This document shows, piece after piece, positions 9,911 to 16,568 of a DNA stretch of 64,000 bases. Source of the DNA: Jatrophihabitans sp035642535 (GTDB lineage: Bacteria > Actinomycetota > Actinomycetes > Mycobacteriales > Jatrophihabitantaceae); the NCBI GenBank assembly GCA_035642535.1, contig DASQSE010000124.1:1-64000 (forward strand), given 5' to 3'. Numbering within the stretch: the stretch's first letter is position 1; every line of letters starts with the position of its first letter. Under the pieces are notes generated by a model, which saw only the letters and a program-made list of their open reading frames with translations, did not search any database and was not told the DNA's origin. The position numbers and the translations under genes were made by a program.

Positions 9911-9924
9911 TGACATCGATGTCA
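9911..9924. promoter_or_regulatory. candidate LacI-family operator upstream of the mannosidase
   Basis: TGACATCGATGTCA is a perfect 14-base palindrome centred on CG, the usual centre of LacI-family operators. It lies 49 bases upstream of the mannosidase start codon, where a bound repressor would block transcription. A related site lies just before the LacI gene (10059-10070). Confidence 0.6.
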
Positions 9925-10058
9925 TAGCTGAGCACAGGCGTACCACTTTTGCCTCAAACGCGTCAAGAGTCCGAATTGAGAGAGTGCGATCACACCGCTA
10001 TTGTCCGGAAGATTCGTTGTGGAAATTGGTTGCCACCGTTCGCACGGCCGCACAGAGA

Positions 10059-10070
10059 GATAACGTTGTC
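10059..10070. promoter_or_regulatory. candidate second LacI-family operator, autoregulatory
   Basis: GATAACGTTGTC is an imperfect palindrome with a CG centre. It matches the inner 12 bases of the first site at 9 positions (consensus GAYAWCGWTGTC). It ends two bases before the LacI start codon, so binding would block expression of the regulator itself. Confidence 0.45.
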
Positions 10071-10072
10071 AG

Positions 10073-11113
10073 ATGGGAGCCAGCCGCCGCCCGGGCCTGA
10101 ACCGGCCCACGCTGCGCCAGGTAGCGGCGTTGTCCGGGGTCAGCCTGAAGACCGCCTCCCGGGCACTCAACGGCGAGCCGTATGTCTCACCCGCGACAGC
10201 GGAGAAGGTACGTAACGCGGCCGAGCAGCTCGGCTTCCGGCGCAACGCGATCGCGCGCGACTTGCGCGCCGGGGCTCGCTCCTCGCTGGTCGGCCTGATC
10301 ATCAGCGACCTGGCCAACCCGTTCTACTCGCGCGTGGCCCGTGGCGCCGAGCGGCGGCTGCGCGCCGCGGGTCTGCAGTTGATCAGCGCGAGCAGCGACG
10401 AGGACCCCGAACTCGAGCACGCACTCGTCGCAGAGATGCTCGAGCGCCGGGTCAGCGCGATGCTGATCGTCACCAGCGCGGCCGAGCACGGTTACCTCGA
10501 GACCGAACGGCGATTGGGACTACCTGTCGTCTTTCTCGACCGTGCCCCCGCGGACATCGTGGCCGACACGATCGTGCTCGACAACGACGGTGGCGTGCAT
10601 CGCGCGGTGCAGCACCTGCTGCAGCGCGATCATCGGAGCATCGGGCTCGTCGGCGATCTCGTGCGGCTCGCGACATACCGCGAACGGGTCGGCGCGTTCG
10701 AGGCGACGATGACCGCGGCCGGCATCTCGGACTGGCAGCGTTATGTGCGCGCCGGCTGCCACGATGTCGCGAGCGCCGAGCGGGCGGTGCGGGAGTTGCT
10801 CGCGCTCGATCCACCGCCCACTGCGTTGGTCACGACCAACAACCTGATCACGACCGGCGCGCTGCACGCGTTGCGTGGGATCGCCGATCCGCCGGCCCTC
10901 GTCGGTTTCGACGACTTCGATCTCGCTGACGTGCTCGGTGTCACGGTGATCGGGCACGACCCCGAGCGGATGGGTGAACTCGGCGCGGAACTGATCGTGA
11001 CCCGGCTTAATGGTGCGGACGGTCCGGCCCGCCGCGTGCTGTTGCCGACCGAGCTGATCGAGCGCGGCTCAGCCGAAGCGCTGCCCGCGAGAACGGGTCA
11101 GGCTGCGTTGTAG
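10073..11113 (+). CDS. LacI-family transcriptional regulator
   Basis: This 346-residue protein has an N-terminal helix-turn-helix with hinge helix (TLRQVAALSGVSLKTASRALNG, about residues 13-34) and a periplasmic-binding-protein-like effector domain (SLVGLIISDLANPFYS onward, ending near VGFDDFDLADVLGVTVI). It is divergent from the secreted mannosidase with about 210 bases between, and is most simply that gene's repressor, released by a sugar. The ATG has only a weak AGAGAG upstream. The 3' end overlaps the convergent signal peptidase gene by 16 bases. Confidence 0.9.
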   Translation: MGASRRPGLNRPTLRQVAALSGVSLKTASRALNGEPYVSPATAEKVRNAAEQLGFRRNAIARDLRAGARSSLVGLIISDLANPFYSRVARGAERRLRAAGLQLISASSDEDPELEHALVAEMLERRVSAMLIVTSAAEHGYLETERRLGLPVVFLDRAPADIVADTIVLDNDGGVHRAVQHLLQRDHRSIGLVGDLVRLATYRERVGAFEATMTAAGISDWQRYVRAGCHDVASAERAVRELLALDPPPTALVTTNNLITTGALHALRGIADPPALVGFDDFDLADVLGVTVIGHDPERMGELGAELIVTRLNGADGPARRVLLPTELIERGSAEALPARTGQAAL

Positions 11114-12765
11114 TGCGCGGCGATCTGTGCCGCGGTGAGTGCGGCGGCGTAGAGGGCGACGTGGTTGAGGGTGCCGGCAAAGTAGGAGCTGGTGGGTTGG
11201 TTGGGCCAGCCGAAGAGGGTGTCGTAGCCGATGCGCCAATAGCCGGTGTAGTTCTGGGCGGTGGTGACCGTGGGGTCGATCGCGACTTGTTGGCCGTCGA
11301 CGTAGAGCGCGATGCCCGCGCCGGACAGGGTGGCGTCGGCCAGGTGCCAGGTGCCGTCGTTGTAGCCGGCCGGGCTGGTGATGGTCTTGACGGTGTTGGG
11401 GTAGACGCCGAAGACGAGTTGGCCGCTGTTGGTCATGTACAGGTGCCGGTCGTAGGCGCCCAAGAGCGAGGTGCCGGTTTGTGCGCTGCCGAAGCCGAGA
11501 AGTTTGCCGCCGCGGCTGGTGGTGGTTTTGAACCAGGTTTCGAGGGTGAACACGGCGGGGTTGGTGACCGCGTCAGGGGTGGTGATGTAGCCGCTGCTGC
11601 CGTCGAGCGTGACGGCGCTGCGGTGGTCGCGGGCACAGGCGCCGGGTTGGCCGTAGCTGATGCCGCCGTGGTAGGTGCCGGTGTGGTTGTTGCCGGAGGA
11701 GTCGGCGGCGGACGGGCCGCTTGCCTCGCCGAGTTGGTAGTAGAGGTATGGGTTGGCCGCGAGTGCGGCGTTGGCGCAGGTGAAGTACGGGACGGCGCTC
11801 CAGCTGTCGCTGCTGTTGGCGGCCCCGGTGGCCCACTTGCCGGCTCCGCGCGCGGGTGGGGCGGTGAGCAGGCCGGCGGCGAGAATGAGCGGTACGACGG
11901 CGCCGGCGATGCCTACGCTTGCCGCACGACGGGCCGGGCGCGGCGTCCGCGGCGAGGCCAGCACTCCAGTGGGTGCCGCGTCGGGTTGCCACAGCCGTGC
12001 GGCGGCGAGCAGGACCAGCAAACCCCCAGCTGCCAGCGCAAGCTGGAGGTAGTCGCGGTTGTGTATCCACAGCAGTGGGTGGCCGATCAGGGGAATCCGC
12101 AGCACCGCGACGCCGCGTAGCGCGGACGGGGCGACTGGTGTGGAGTCGTCGGCCCGGTTGGCGTCGCCGCGCAGGATGAACTTCCCGTCGGCGCGGATGC
12201 GGGCGAGCCGGTGCAGCCGCAGCCGACCCGGATGGTCGGGGTCGGAGACCAGCAGCACCTGCCCGACGTGCACGTCGCTTGCCGAGATGGGTCGGGCCAC
12301 GACGACGTCGCCGGGGTGCAGCTTCGGCTGCATCGAACCGGTGATCCCCACGGTCGGGTGCCAGCCGATCACCGCCGGCGCGAGCGACCAAACGAACAGT
12401 CCGATCACCACCGCGAGCACTGCCCGGGCCAGGCAGCCGACCACCAGCGCGGCCCACCCGCCCCGCCACGTCGCGGAGGTCGTAGCAGCGCGGTGCCGGC
12501 CCGGCGCGGCATCGGTCGCATTCGTGGCTGCCCGAGCCGTCGCGGCGCTGGCCGAGCCTGCCAGGCCGGCCAGGCTGGCGAGATCGGTCGCCGGCGCTCG
12601 GCCCGCCTCGACGGCTGGGAACGGTTCGTCGGCGGCGGCTGCCGCGGCGGCAGCTGCGTATGCGGCTTGTCGGGTCGCCGTCTCGGCGATCGCCTGGGTG
12701 TGCCGCAGCGCGGGACGAGGCTCGGGCTCTGGCTGCGGTAATGGCCGCTGCGATAGTGCTGGCAC
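11098..12765 (-). CDS. SipW-type signal peptidase I fused to a C-terminal LamG domain
   Basis: This 555-residue protein has three parts. Residues 1-100 are an Ala/Pro-rich, probably cytoplasmic tail. A membrane helix (about 104-127) leads into a signal peptidase I core with catalytic Ser144 in GSMQPKLHPGD and His185 in LRLHRLARI, the Ser-His arrangement of the S26B/ER/SipW branch rather than Ser-Lys; LRGDANRADD follows. Two further hydrophobic stretches (about 239-256 and 285-305) precede a concanavalin-A-like LamG domain (YYQLGEASGP...VTLDGSSGYITTP...FTLETWFKT) to the end. It lies directly downstream of a TasA-like protein, its likely substrate. The fused lectin-like domain is unusual. No clear ribosome binding site decides the start. 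Confidence 0.85.
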   Translation of the reverse strand: MPALSQRPLPQPEPEPRPALRHTQAIAETATRQAAYAAAAAAAAADEPFPAVEAGRAPATDLASLAGLAGSASAATARAATNATDAAPGRHRAATTSATWRGGWAALVVGCLARAVLAVVIGLFVWSLAPAVIGWHPTVGITGSMQPKLHPGDVVVARPISASDVHVGQVLLVSDPDHPGRLRLHRLARIRADGKFILRGDANRADDSTPVAPSALRGVAVLRIPLIGHPLLWIHNRDYLQLALAAGGLLVLLAAARLWQPDAAPTGVLASPRTPRPARRAASVGIAGAVVPLILAAGLLTAPPARGAGKWATGAANSSDSWSAVPYFTCANAALAANPYLYYQLGEASGPSAADSSGNNHTGTYHGGISYGQPGACARDHRSAVTLDGSSGYITTPDAVTNPAVFTLETWFKTTTSRGGKLLGFGSAQTGTSLLGAYDRHLYMTNSGQLVFGVYPNTVKTITSPAGYNDGTWHLADATLSGAGIALYVDGQQVAIDPTVTTAQNYTGYWRIGYDTLFGWPNQPTSSYFAGTLNHVALYAAALTAAQIAAHYNAA

Positions 12766-12778
12766 CGGGCACCTCCCT

Positions 12779-12839
12779 CGGGTCGGCTGGCCTCAACGAC
12801 GTACGACGCCCCGACTCGGGGCGGCGTTGAGCCGACCCG
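12779..12839 (-). terminator. long stem-loop between the TasA-like gene and the signal peptidase gene
   Basis: CGGGTCGGC (12779-12787) pairs with GCCGACCCG (12831-12839), and TCAACG (12793-12798) with CGTTGA (12825-12830). An inner CGCCCCG-ACT-CGGGGCG hairpin sits at 12807-12823. There is no T-run, so it could be an attenuator or processing site that lowers peptidase expression relative to its substrate. Confidence 0.5.
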
Positions 12840-12853
12840 GGCGGGCGCGACGC

Positions 12854-13453
12854 TTAGCTGTTCTGGGCTTCCCAGGTGAACCCGATGGCCGCGGTGCCGC
12901 CCTGGGCGGAGTTCGGCGCGTTCGGGTCCACGGTGTAGACGAGTTGGAAGGTGCGCGTCTCCGAGCCGGTGCCGGTCGGCGCCCAGCTGCCCAGCCCGGT
13001 CGCGTAGTTGGTCGCGCTCGAGGCGAACCCGGCCACTGTGCCGGTGTACACGCTCGACCCACTGCCCAGCGGGGTGAACCCGGTGCACGAGCCGAACCCG
13101 CCGCCGGTGCCCTGCGTGATCGTCAGGTTGATCGAGGACGACAACGCGTTCGTGGTGGCGGCATTGCTGCCGTACAGCTTCACCGCCGAGGCCAGGCTGC
13201 CGGTCGAGGTGACCGCGATGCACTTGGTGCCGGTCGAGCCGGGCTTGAGCCCGGTCGCGGTGAACAACGCGGTATTCGCGTCGTCATCGGAGAGCGCCAC
13301 GGTGCCGGCCGACCAGTTGCTGGTCGGGTTCGACGTGGTCGCGGAAAAGGCGGAATAGGACGCCTGCCAGATCAGCGCGCCGCTGGCCAGCACACCGAGT
13401 AGCACGGCCGCGATCCCGAGCGAGCGCGCCGAAAGAACAGATGGACGAGACAC
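12854..13453 (-). CDS. TasA-like secreted protein with SipW-cognate signal peptide
   Basis: This 199-residue protein begins with the characteristic SipW-cognate signal: a short basic start, then a hydrophobic run ending in LLGVLASGALIWQASYSAFS, then TTSNPTSNWSAGTVALSDDD. Cleavage is expected near SAFSA. The rest is a Ser/Thr/Gly-rich beta domain like TasA/camelysin, which form fibres or cell-surface layers. The GTG at 13453 has GGAGG six bases upstream; longer versions would add a non-signal-like N-terminus. The downstream SipW-LamG gene supplies the matching peptidase. Confidence 0.8.
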   Translation of the reverse strand: MSRPSVLSARSLGIAAVLLGVLASGALIWQASYSAFSATTSNPTSNWSAGTVALSDDDANTALFTATGLKPGSTGTKCIAVTSTGSLASAVKLYGSNAATTNALSSSINLTITQGTGGGFGSCTGFTPLGSGSSVYTGTVAGFASSATNYATGLGSWAPTGTGSETRTFQLVYTVDPNAPNSAQGGTAAIGFTWEAQNS

Positions 13454-13649
13454 AACAAACCTCCGAGCAAGGAAGCGGGATTGATTCGGACTGCACAGCA
13501 CCGATCCACATGACCGATGCCCTGGCCGACCACTCCGCGTCCGTGCAGCGGTGGCGACTAGCAATACCCATCGCCCACATCGTTGAGAATGCAAGCAGAT
13601 TCTGATCTTTACCGACGAAGGACCCGGCCGGGCATAGGACCAACGTCCT

Positions 13650-14389
13650 GTGCCCGACTCCCCGGCCGTGCTGTGGTTGGTCGCCGGCGTGCTGGCGGGT
13701 TTCTTCGTGCTGCTGGTGCCGGTGCAGCTCTGACGCTGCACGGGGCGGCAGCGGCCACGATGGCCGGCATGCTGGCGATCGCCGCGATCGGGCTTGCCCT
13801 GGTGGCCCGGCGACTCGCGACGATCACCGAGCTAGGGCGTGGGACGCTGTTCGCGCTCGCCTGCACGCCGGTGGGCGTCAACGTGGCGCACGTGCTGGTC
13901 ACCGGGCAGATCCGCGAAACGACCGCGGTCATGCTCAGCAGTGGGCGCATCTGCTCACCGACACGGCGCGCACCCATCGCCTGCTGACCGTCGCACTCAT
14001 CGACCTCGACCACTTCGAGCAGTACAACGACCGCTACGGCCACCTGGCCGGCGACCAACTGCTCAAGTCCTTCGCCGCCACCGCGGTCGAACGACTGCGC
14101 CCCAACGACGTGTTCGCCCGCTGGGGCGGTGAGGAATTCGTCCTCGCGCTCCCCAACTGCCCCTCCGCCGAGGCAGTTCGCGTGCTCCAACGCGTGCAGG
14201 CAGCCCTTCCCGACGGAACCACCTGCAGCATCGGCTACGCCACCCACACCGGGCCTGACGCACCCCAACCTGATCGCAGCCGCCGACCGCGCCCTGTACG
14301 AGGCCAAACTGGCCGGCCGCAACCGCGTCGTGGCGGCGCCTTGGACCCCGGGCCCGGCCGCTCAGTCAAGGTCTATCGCGCGACTCAGC
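13650..14389 (+). pseudogene. decayed membrane-anchored diguanylate cyclase (GGDEF)
   Basis: Pieces of one membrane GGDEF protein are spread over several frames. From 13650 (GTG) a helix VLWLVAGVLAGFFVLLVPVQL runs into a stop. Hydrophobic segments continue in another frame (MAGMLAIAAIGLALVA). The GGDEF core (LTVALIDLDHFEQYNDRYGH, FARWGGEEFVLAL, CSIGYATHTG) is in a third. The final helix (AADRALYEAKLAGRN) is again shifted. At least three frameshifts are needed, so no intact cyclase can be made. Sequencing errors could cause single shifts, but three in 740 bases argue for real decay. Confidence 0.7.
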
Positions 14390-14500
14390 GACGCCAATCC
14401 TGAGCTGCGTTCTCGCCGAACCGCGCTCGGATGTAGGCCCGTTGCCCCAGCCGCTAGGCCCGCCGTTCCGGTGGGCTCGGCGGCGCGTTGGCCAGCGTGC

Positions 14501-15031
14501 TCATACCTCCTCGCGCGCGTGGCGGACCGGACCGGCTCCCGCCGGCTCCAGTTCCGGATGATCGGTCGCGATCGAGCGCATTACGTGCAGCCGGCCTCTG
14601 GCGTCGCGCTCGTAGAAGCTCATGCGGCGCAGCGGCGGCGCGTAGGCATGCAGGCTCACCGCCGGGCCGGTGCCGGCGCCGTATACGTCGTGCACGAGAC
14701 CGGGCGGCAAGCTGGTGATCGAACCGGCCGCGCGCCGATACCGGCTCCACCAGCCGTCGGGGTCGACACGCACCTCGGCCAGTTCGCCCTGCACGACGGC
14801 GAACGCTGCCGCGGACGGGCCGTGGTCGTGCAAGGTCGTGGCGTGCCCGGGCAGCCAGGAGAGCAACCACACTTCGACATCTCGGTCTGACGCAAGACGC
14901 GTCCACCATCGTTGATCGCCCAGGGCGGGCACGCGTAACGCTGACTGCCAGGCGTCGGTGTCGGCCGCGACCGCGCGCACCACGCCGACCAGGGTCTTCG
15001 GGGTCATCGCGCCGGTTCGGAGATCGATCAC
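14501..15031 (-). CDS. cysteine dioxygenase family protein (cupin)
   Basis: This cupin protein of about 176 residues carries the iron ligands of cysteine dioxygenase: the pair in TTLHDHGPSAAAF and the later histidine in LPPGLVHDVYG. The family oxidises cysteine to cysteine sulfinate with O2. The start is uncertain. GTG at 15031 follows GGTGAGG; ATG at 15007 would also leave the whole cupin; ATG at 15085 would add an unconserved, AT-richer N-terminus that looks like leader sequence. Related thiols such as 3-mercaptopropionate cannot be excluded as substrate. Confidence 0.75.
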   Translation of the reverse strand: MIDLRTGAMTPKTLVGVVRAVAADTDAWQSALRVPALGDQRWWTRLASDRDVEVWLLSWLPGHATTLHDHGPSAAAFAVVQGELAEVRVDPDGWWSRYRRAAGSITSLPPGLVHDVYGAGTGPAVSLHAYAPPLRRMSFYERDARGRLHVMRSIATDHPELEPAGAGPVRHAREEV

Positions 15032-15199
15032 CGCCTCACCGTGACACCCCGATTGTCTCTTGTCAATCTTTCCTAGTGAATTCATAGAGTAAAGATGATC
15101 ACCGCTGTGAGTGGTAGTCGGTCCGTGGGTTCGGCCGCCGTAACCACTTGATCGCCGCCGTAGCGTGAGCAGCGCCCAGGACGTGGAAGCGAGCTACCC

Positions 15200-15793
15200 G
15201 TGCCATTCACCGATTCGACCGAACCTGTCCCCGCGGAGTTGCGGACCGCAGAGTTCGTCTTGCGGCCGATCGTGGCCGAGGACACGGAGCTGGACTATGC
15301 CGCCGTGATGGAAACGCGTAAGTCCCTGCGGTTATGGCGACAGTCAACGTGGCCCGAGGACGACTTTACGGTGGAGGCGAACCGGAAAGACCTTATCGAC
15401 CTCGAACAACGCCATGCTGCGCATCGCGCCTTTACGTACACGGTGCTCGACCCGGACGGCACCAGATGCTTGGGCTGCGTCTACGTCTTCCCCACGAGCG
15501 CCACGTTCCTCGCGAAAGCGACGGTGATTCCAGTCGGTGATGACGAGTGGGCGGAAGTCGAGGCGGTGATCTTTTTCTGGGCTCGGCTGTCCCAGATCGC
15601 GATGGGAATGGACGAGCGTCTTCTCGCCGCGCTCCGTGCGTGGTTCGAGGAAGAGTGGAAGCTCGAGAAGACCGTCTTCGTCACGAGTGAGCAGTTCACA
15701 CAGCAAGTGGATCTGTTGGAGCGCACCGACCTGAACCTGAAGTTCGGGCTGCTCGAGCCCGGCAAGCCACAGAGGCGTCTCGTCTTCGGCTGA
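15200..15793 (+). CDS. GNAT-like N-acetyltransferase
   Basis: This 197-residue protein has a GNAT-like N-terminus (LRTAEFVLRPIVAEDTELDYAAV) and a central strand LGCVYVFPTS, where acetyltransferases place the beta4 strand. The C-terminal half departs from typical GNATs, and a clear acetyl-CoA loop (Q/RxxGxG/A) is not visible. The GTG start has a purine-rich GGAAGCGAG upstream. A perfect hairpin lies 37 bases past the stop. The function is inferred from fold resemblance only; the substrate is unknown. Confidence 0.55.
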   Translation: MPFTDSTEPVPAELRTAEFVLRPIVAEDTELDYAAVMETRKSLRLWRQSTWPEDDFTVEANRKDLIDLEQRHAAHRAFTYTVLDPDGTRCLGCVYVFPTSATFLAKATVIPVGDDEWAEVEAVIFFWARLSQIAMGMDERLLAALRAWFEEEWKLEKTVFVTSEQFTQQVDLLERTDLNLKFGLLEPGKPQRRLVFG

Positions 15794-15829
15794 GGACCAG
15801 GGTGTCGGCCGCAGCGTCGACCCCACCAA

Positions 15830-15864
15830 CGTCTACAGCTCCCGGAGTCCGGGAGCTGTAGACG
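15830..15864. terminator. perfect hairpin between convergent genes, probable bidirectional terminator
   Basis: Two 17-base arms (CGTCTACAGCTCCCGGA and its exact complement) flank a single central G. The hairpin lies between the stops of two convergent genes. There is no T-run on either side, so it would act as a GC-rich actinomycete-type terminator. Confidence 0.65.
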
Positions 15865-15883
15865 GCGTGGGGGCGCCCGATCG

Positions 15884-16459
15884 TCACCAGTGCGAGCCAC
15901 CGAACTTTCGAACGGCTTGGTAGAAGACGTCAGCCACCTTCTTGCAAGCCCACGTGTCGGGGGCAAACGGAACGGACGGCGGGTTGTGGCCGCACTTGCG
16001 GTACATCAACGTGTGGAACCGGTCGTCCACCGACTTGCGCTGGTTCGAGCTGTCGCCGGCGGTCGCGGTGTACGGGCCCTTACCGAAGTTCCGGTAGCCG
16101 AAGTCGTGGATCCGGCAGGGCGGACCGAAGAACTTCGCATACGTGGCGACGTTGTCGTCCAGGTGAAACGGCTTGAGCGTCTTGTAGACCCACGACGGCA
16201 CCGAACAGCCGTCGAACCTGAAGTTGTAGTGCTTCGCCCACTTGTGAACGGCCTTGACGTCGAAGTAGTACTCCGTGCCGTTCGTGCTGGGATCGAGGAA
16301 GACGACCTCGTTGGCGAGGCAGTTCCACGAGCAGCTCTCCCCCGGCGGATTCGGGATTGACGCTTGCGCGCCGGACATGCCGGCCAAGCATGCGGCGACG
16401 AAGGCGGCCGCGACGATCTGCAGCCGCACGAGCCGTGACAACGCGCGTGACTTGAACAA
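15884..16459 (-). CDS. secreted prokaryotic phospholipase A2
   Basis: This is a 191-residue exported protein. The TTG at 16459 is chosen because GGAGG sits five bases upstream and the protein then opens with a clean signal peptide (LVRLQIVAAAFVAACLAGMSGAQA). The mature part carries the prokaryotic PLA2 signature: DGCSVP, then PCRIHDFGYRNFG with the catalytic His-Asp pair, and R..VDDRFHTLMYRKC. Paired cysteines suggest disulfides. The family hydrolyses the sn-2 ester of phospholipids outside the cell. It is divergent from the large NB-ARC regulator, with about 110 bases between starts. Confidence 0.88.
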   Translation of the reverse strand: MFKSRALSRLVRLQIVAAAFVAACLAGMSGAQASIPNPPGESCSWNCLANEVVFLDPSTNGTEYYFDVKAVHKWAKHYNFRFDGCSVPSWVYKTLKPFHLDDNVATYAKFFGPPCRIHDFGYRNFGKGPYTATAGDSSNQRKSVDDRFHTLMYRKCGHNPPSVPFAPDTWACKKVADVFYQAVRKFGGSHW

Positions 16460-16568
16460 TGGGACCTCCAACTTGGACTGATGTGCCGGTGGATGAGCAT
16501 TGAGGTATTTCGGGAAATGTCCTAGCAATTCGATCGCTTTCGATCACCCGCGATACGATGCGGCGGTC

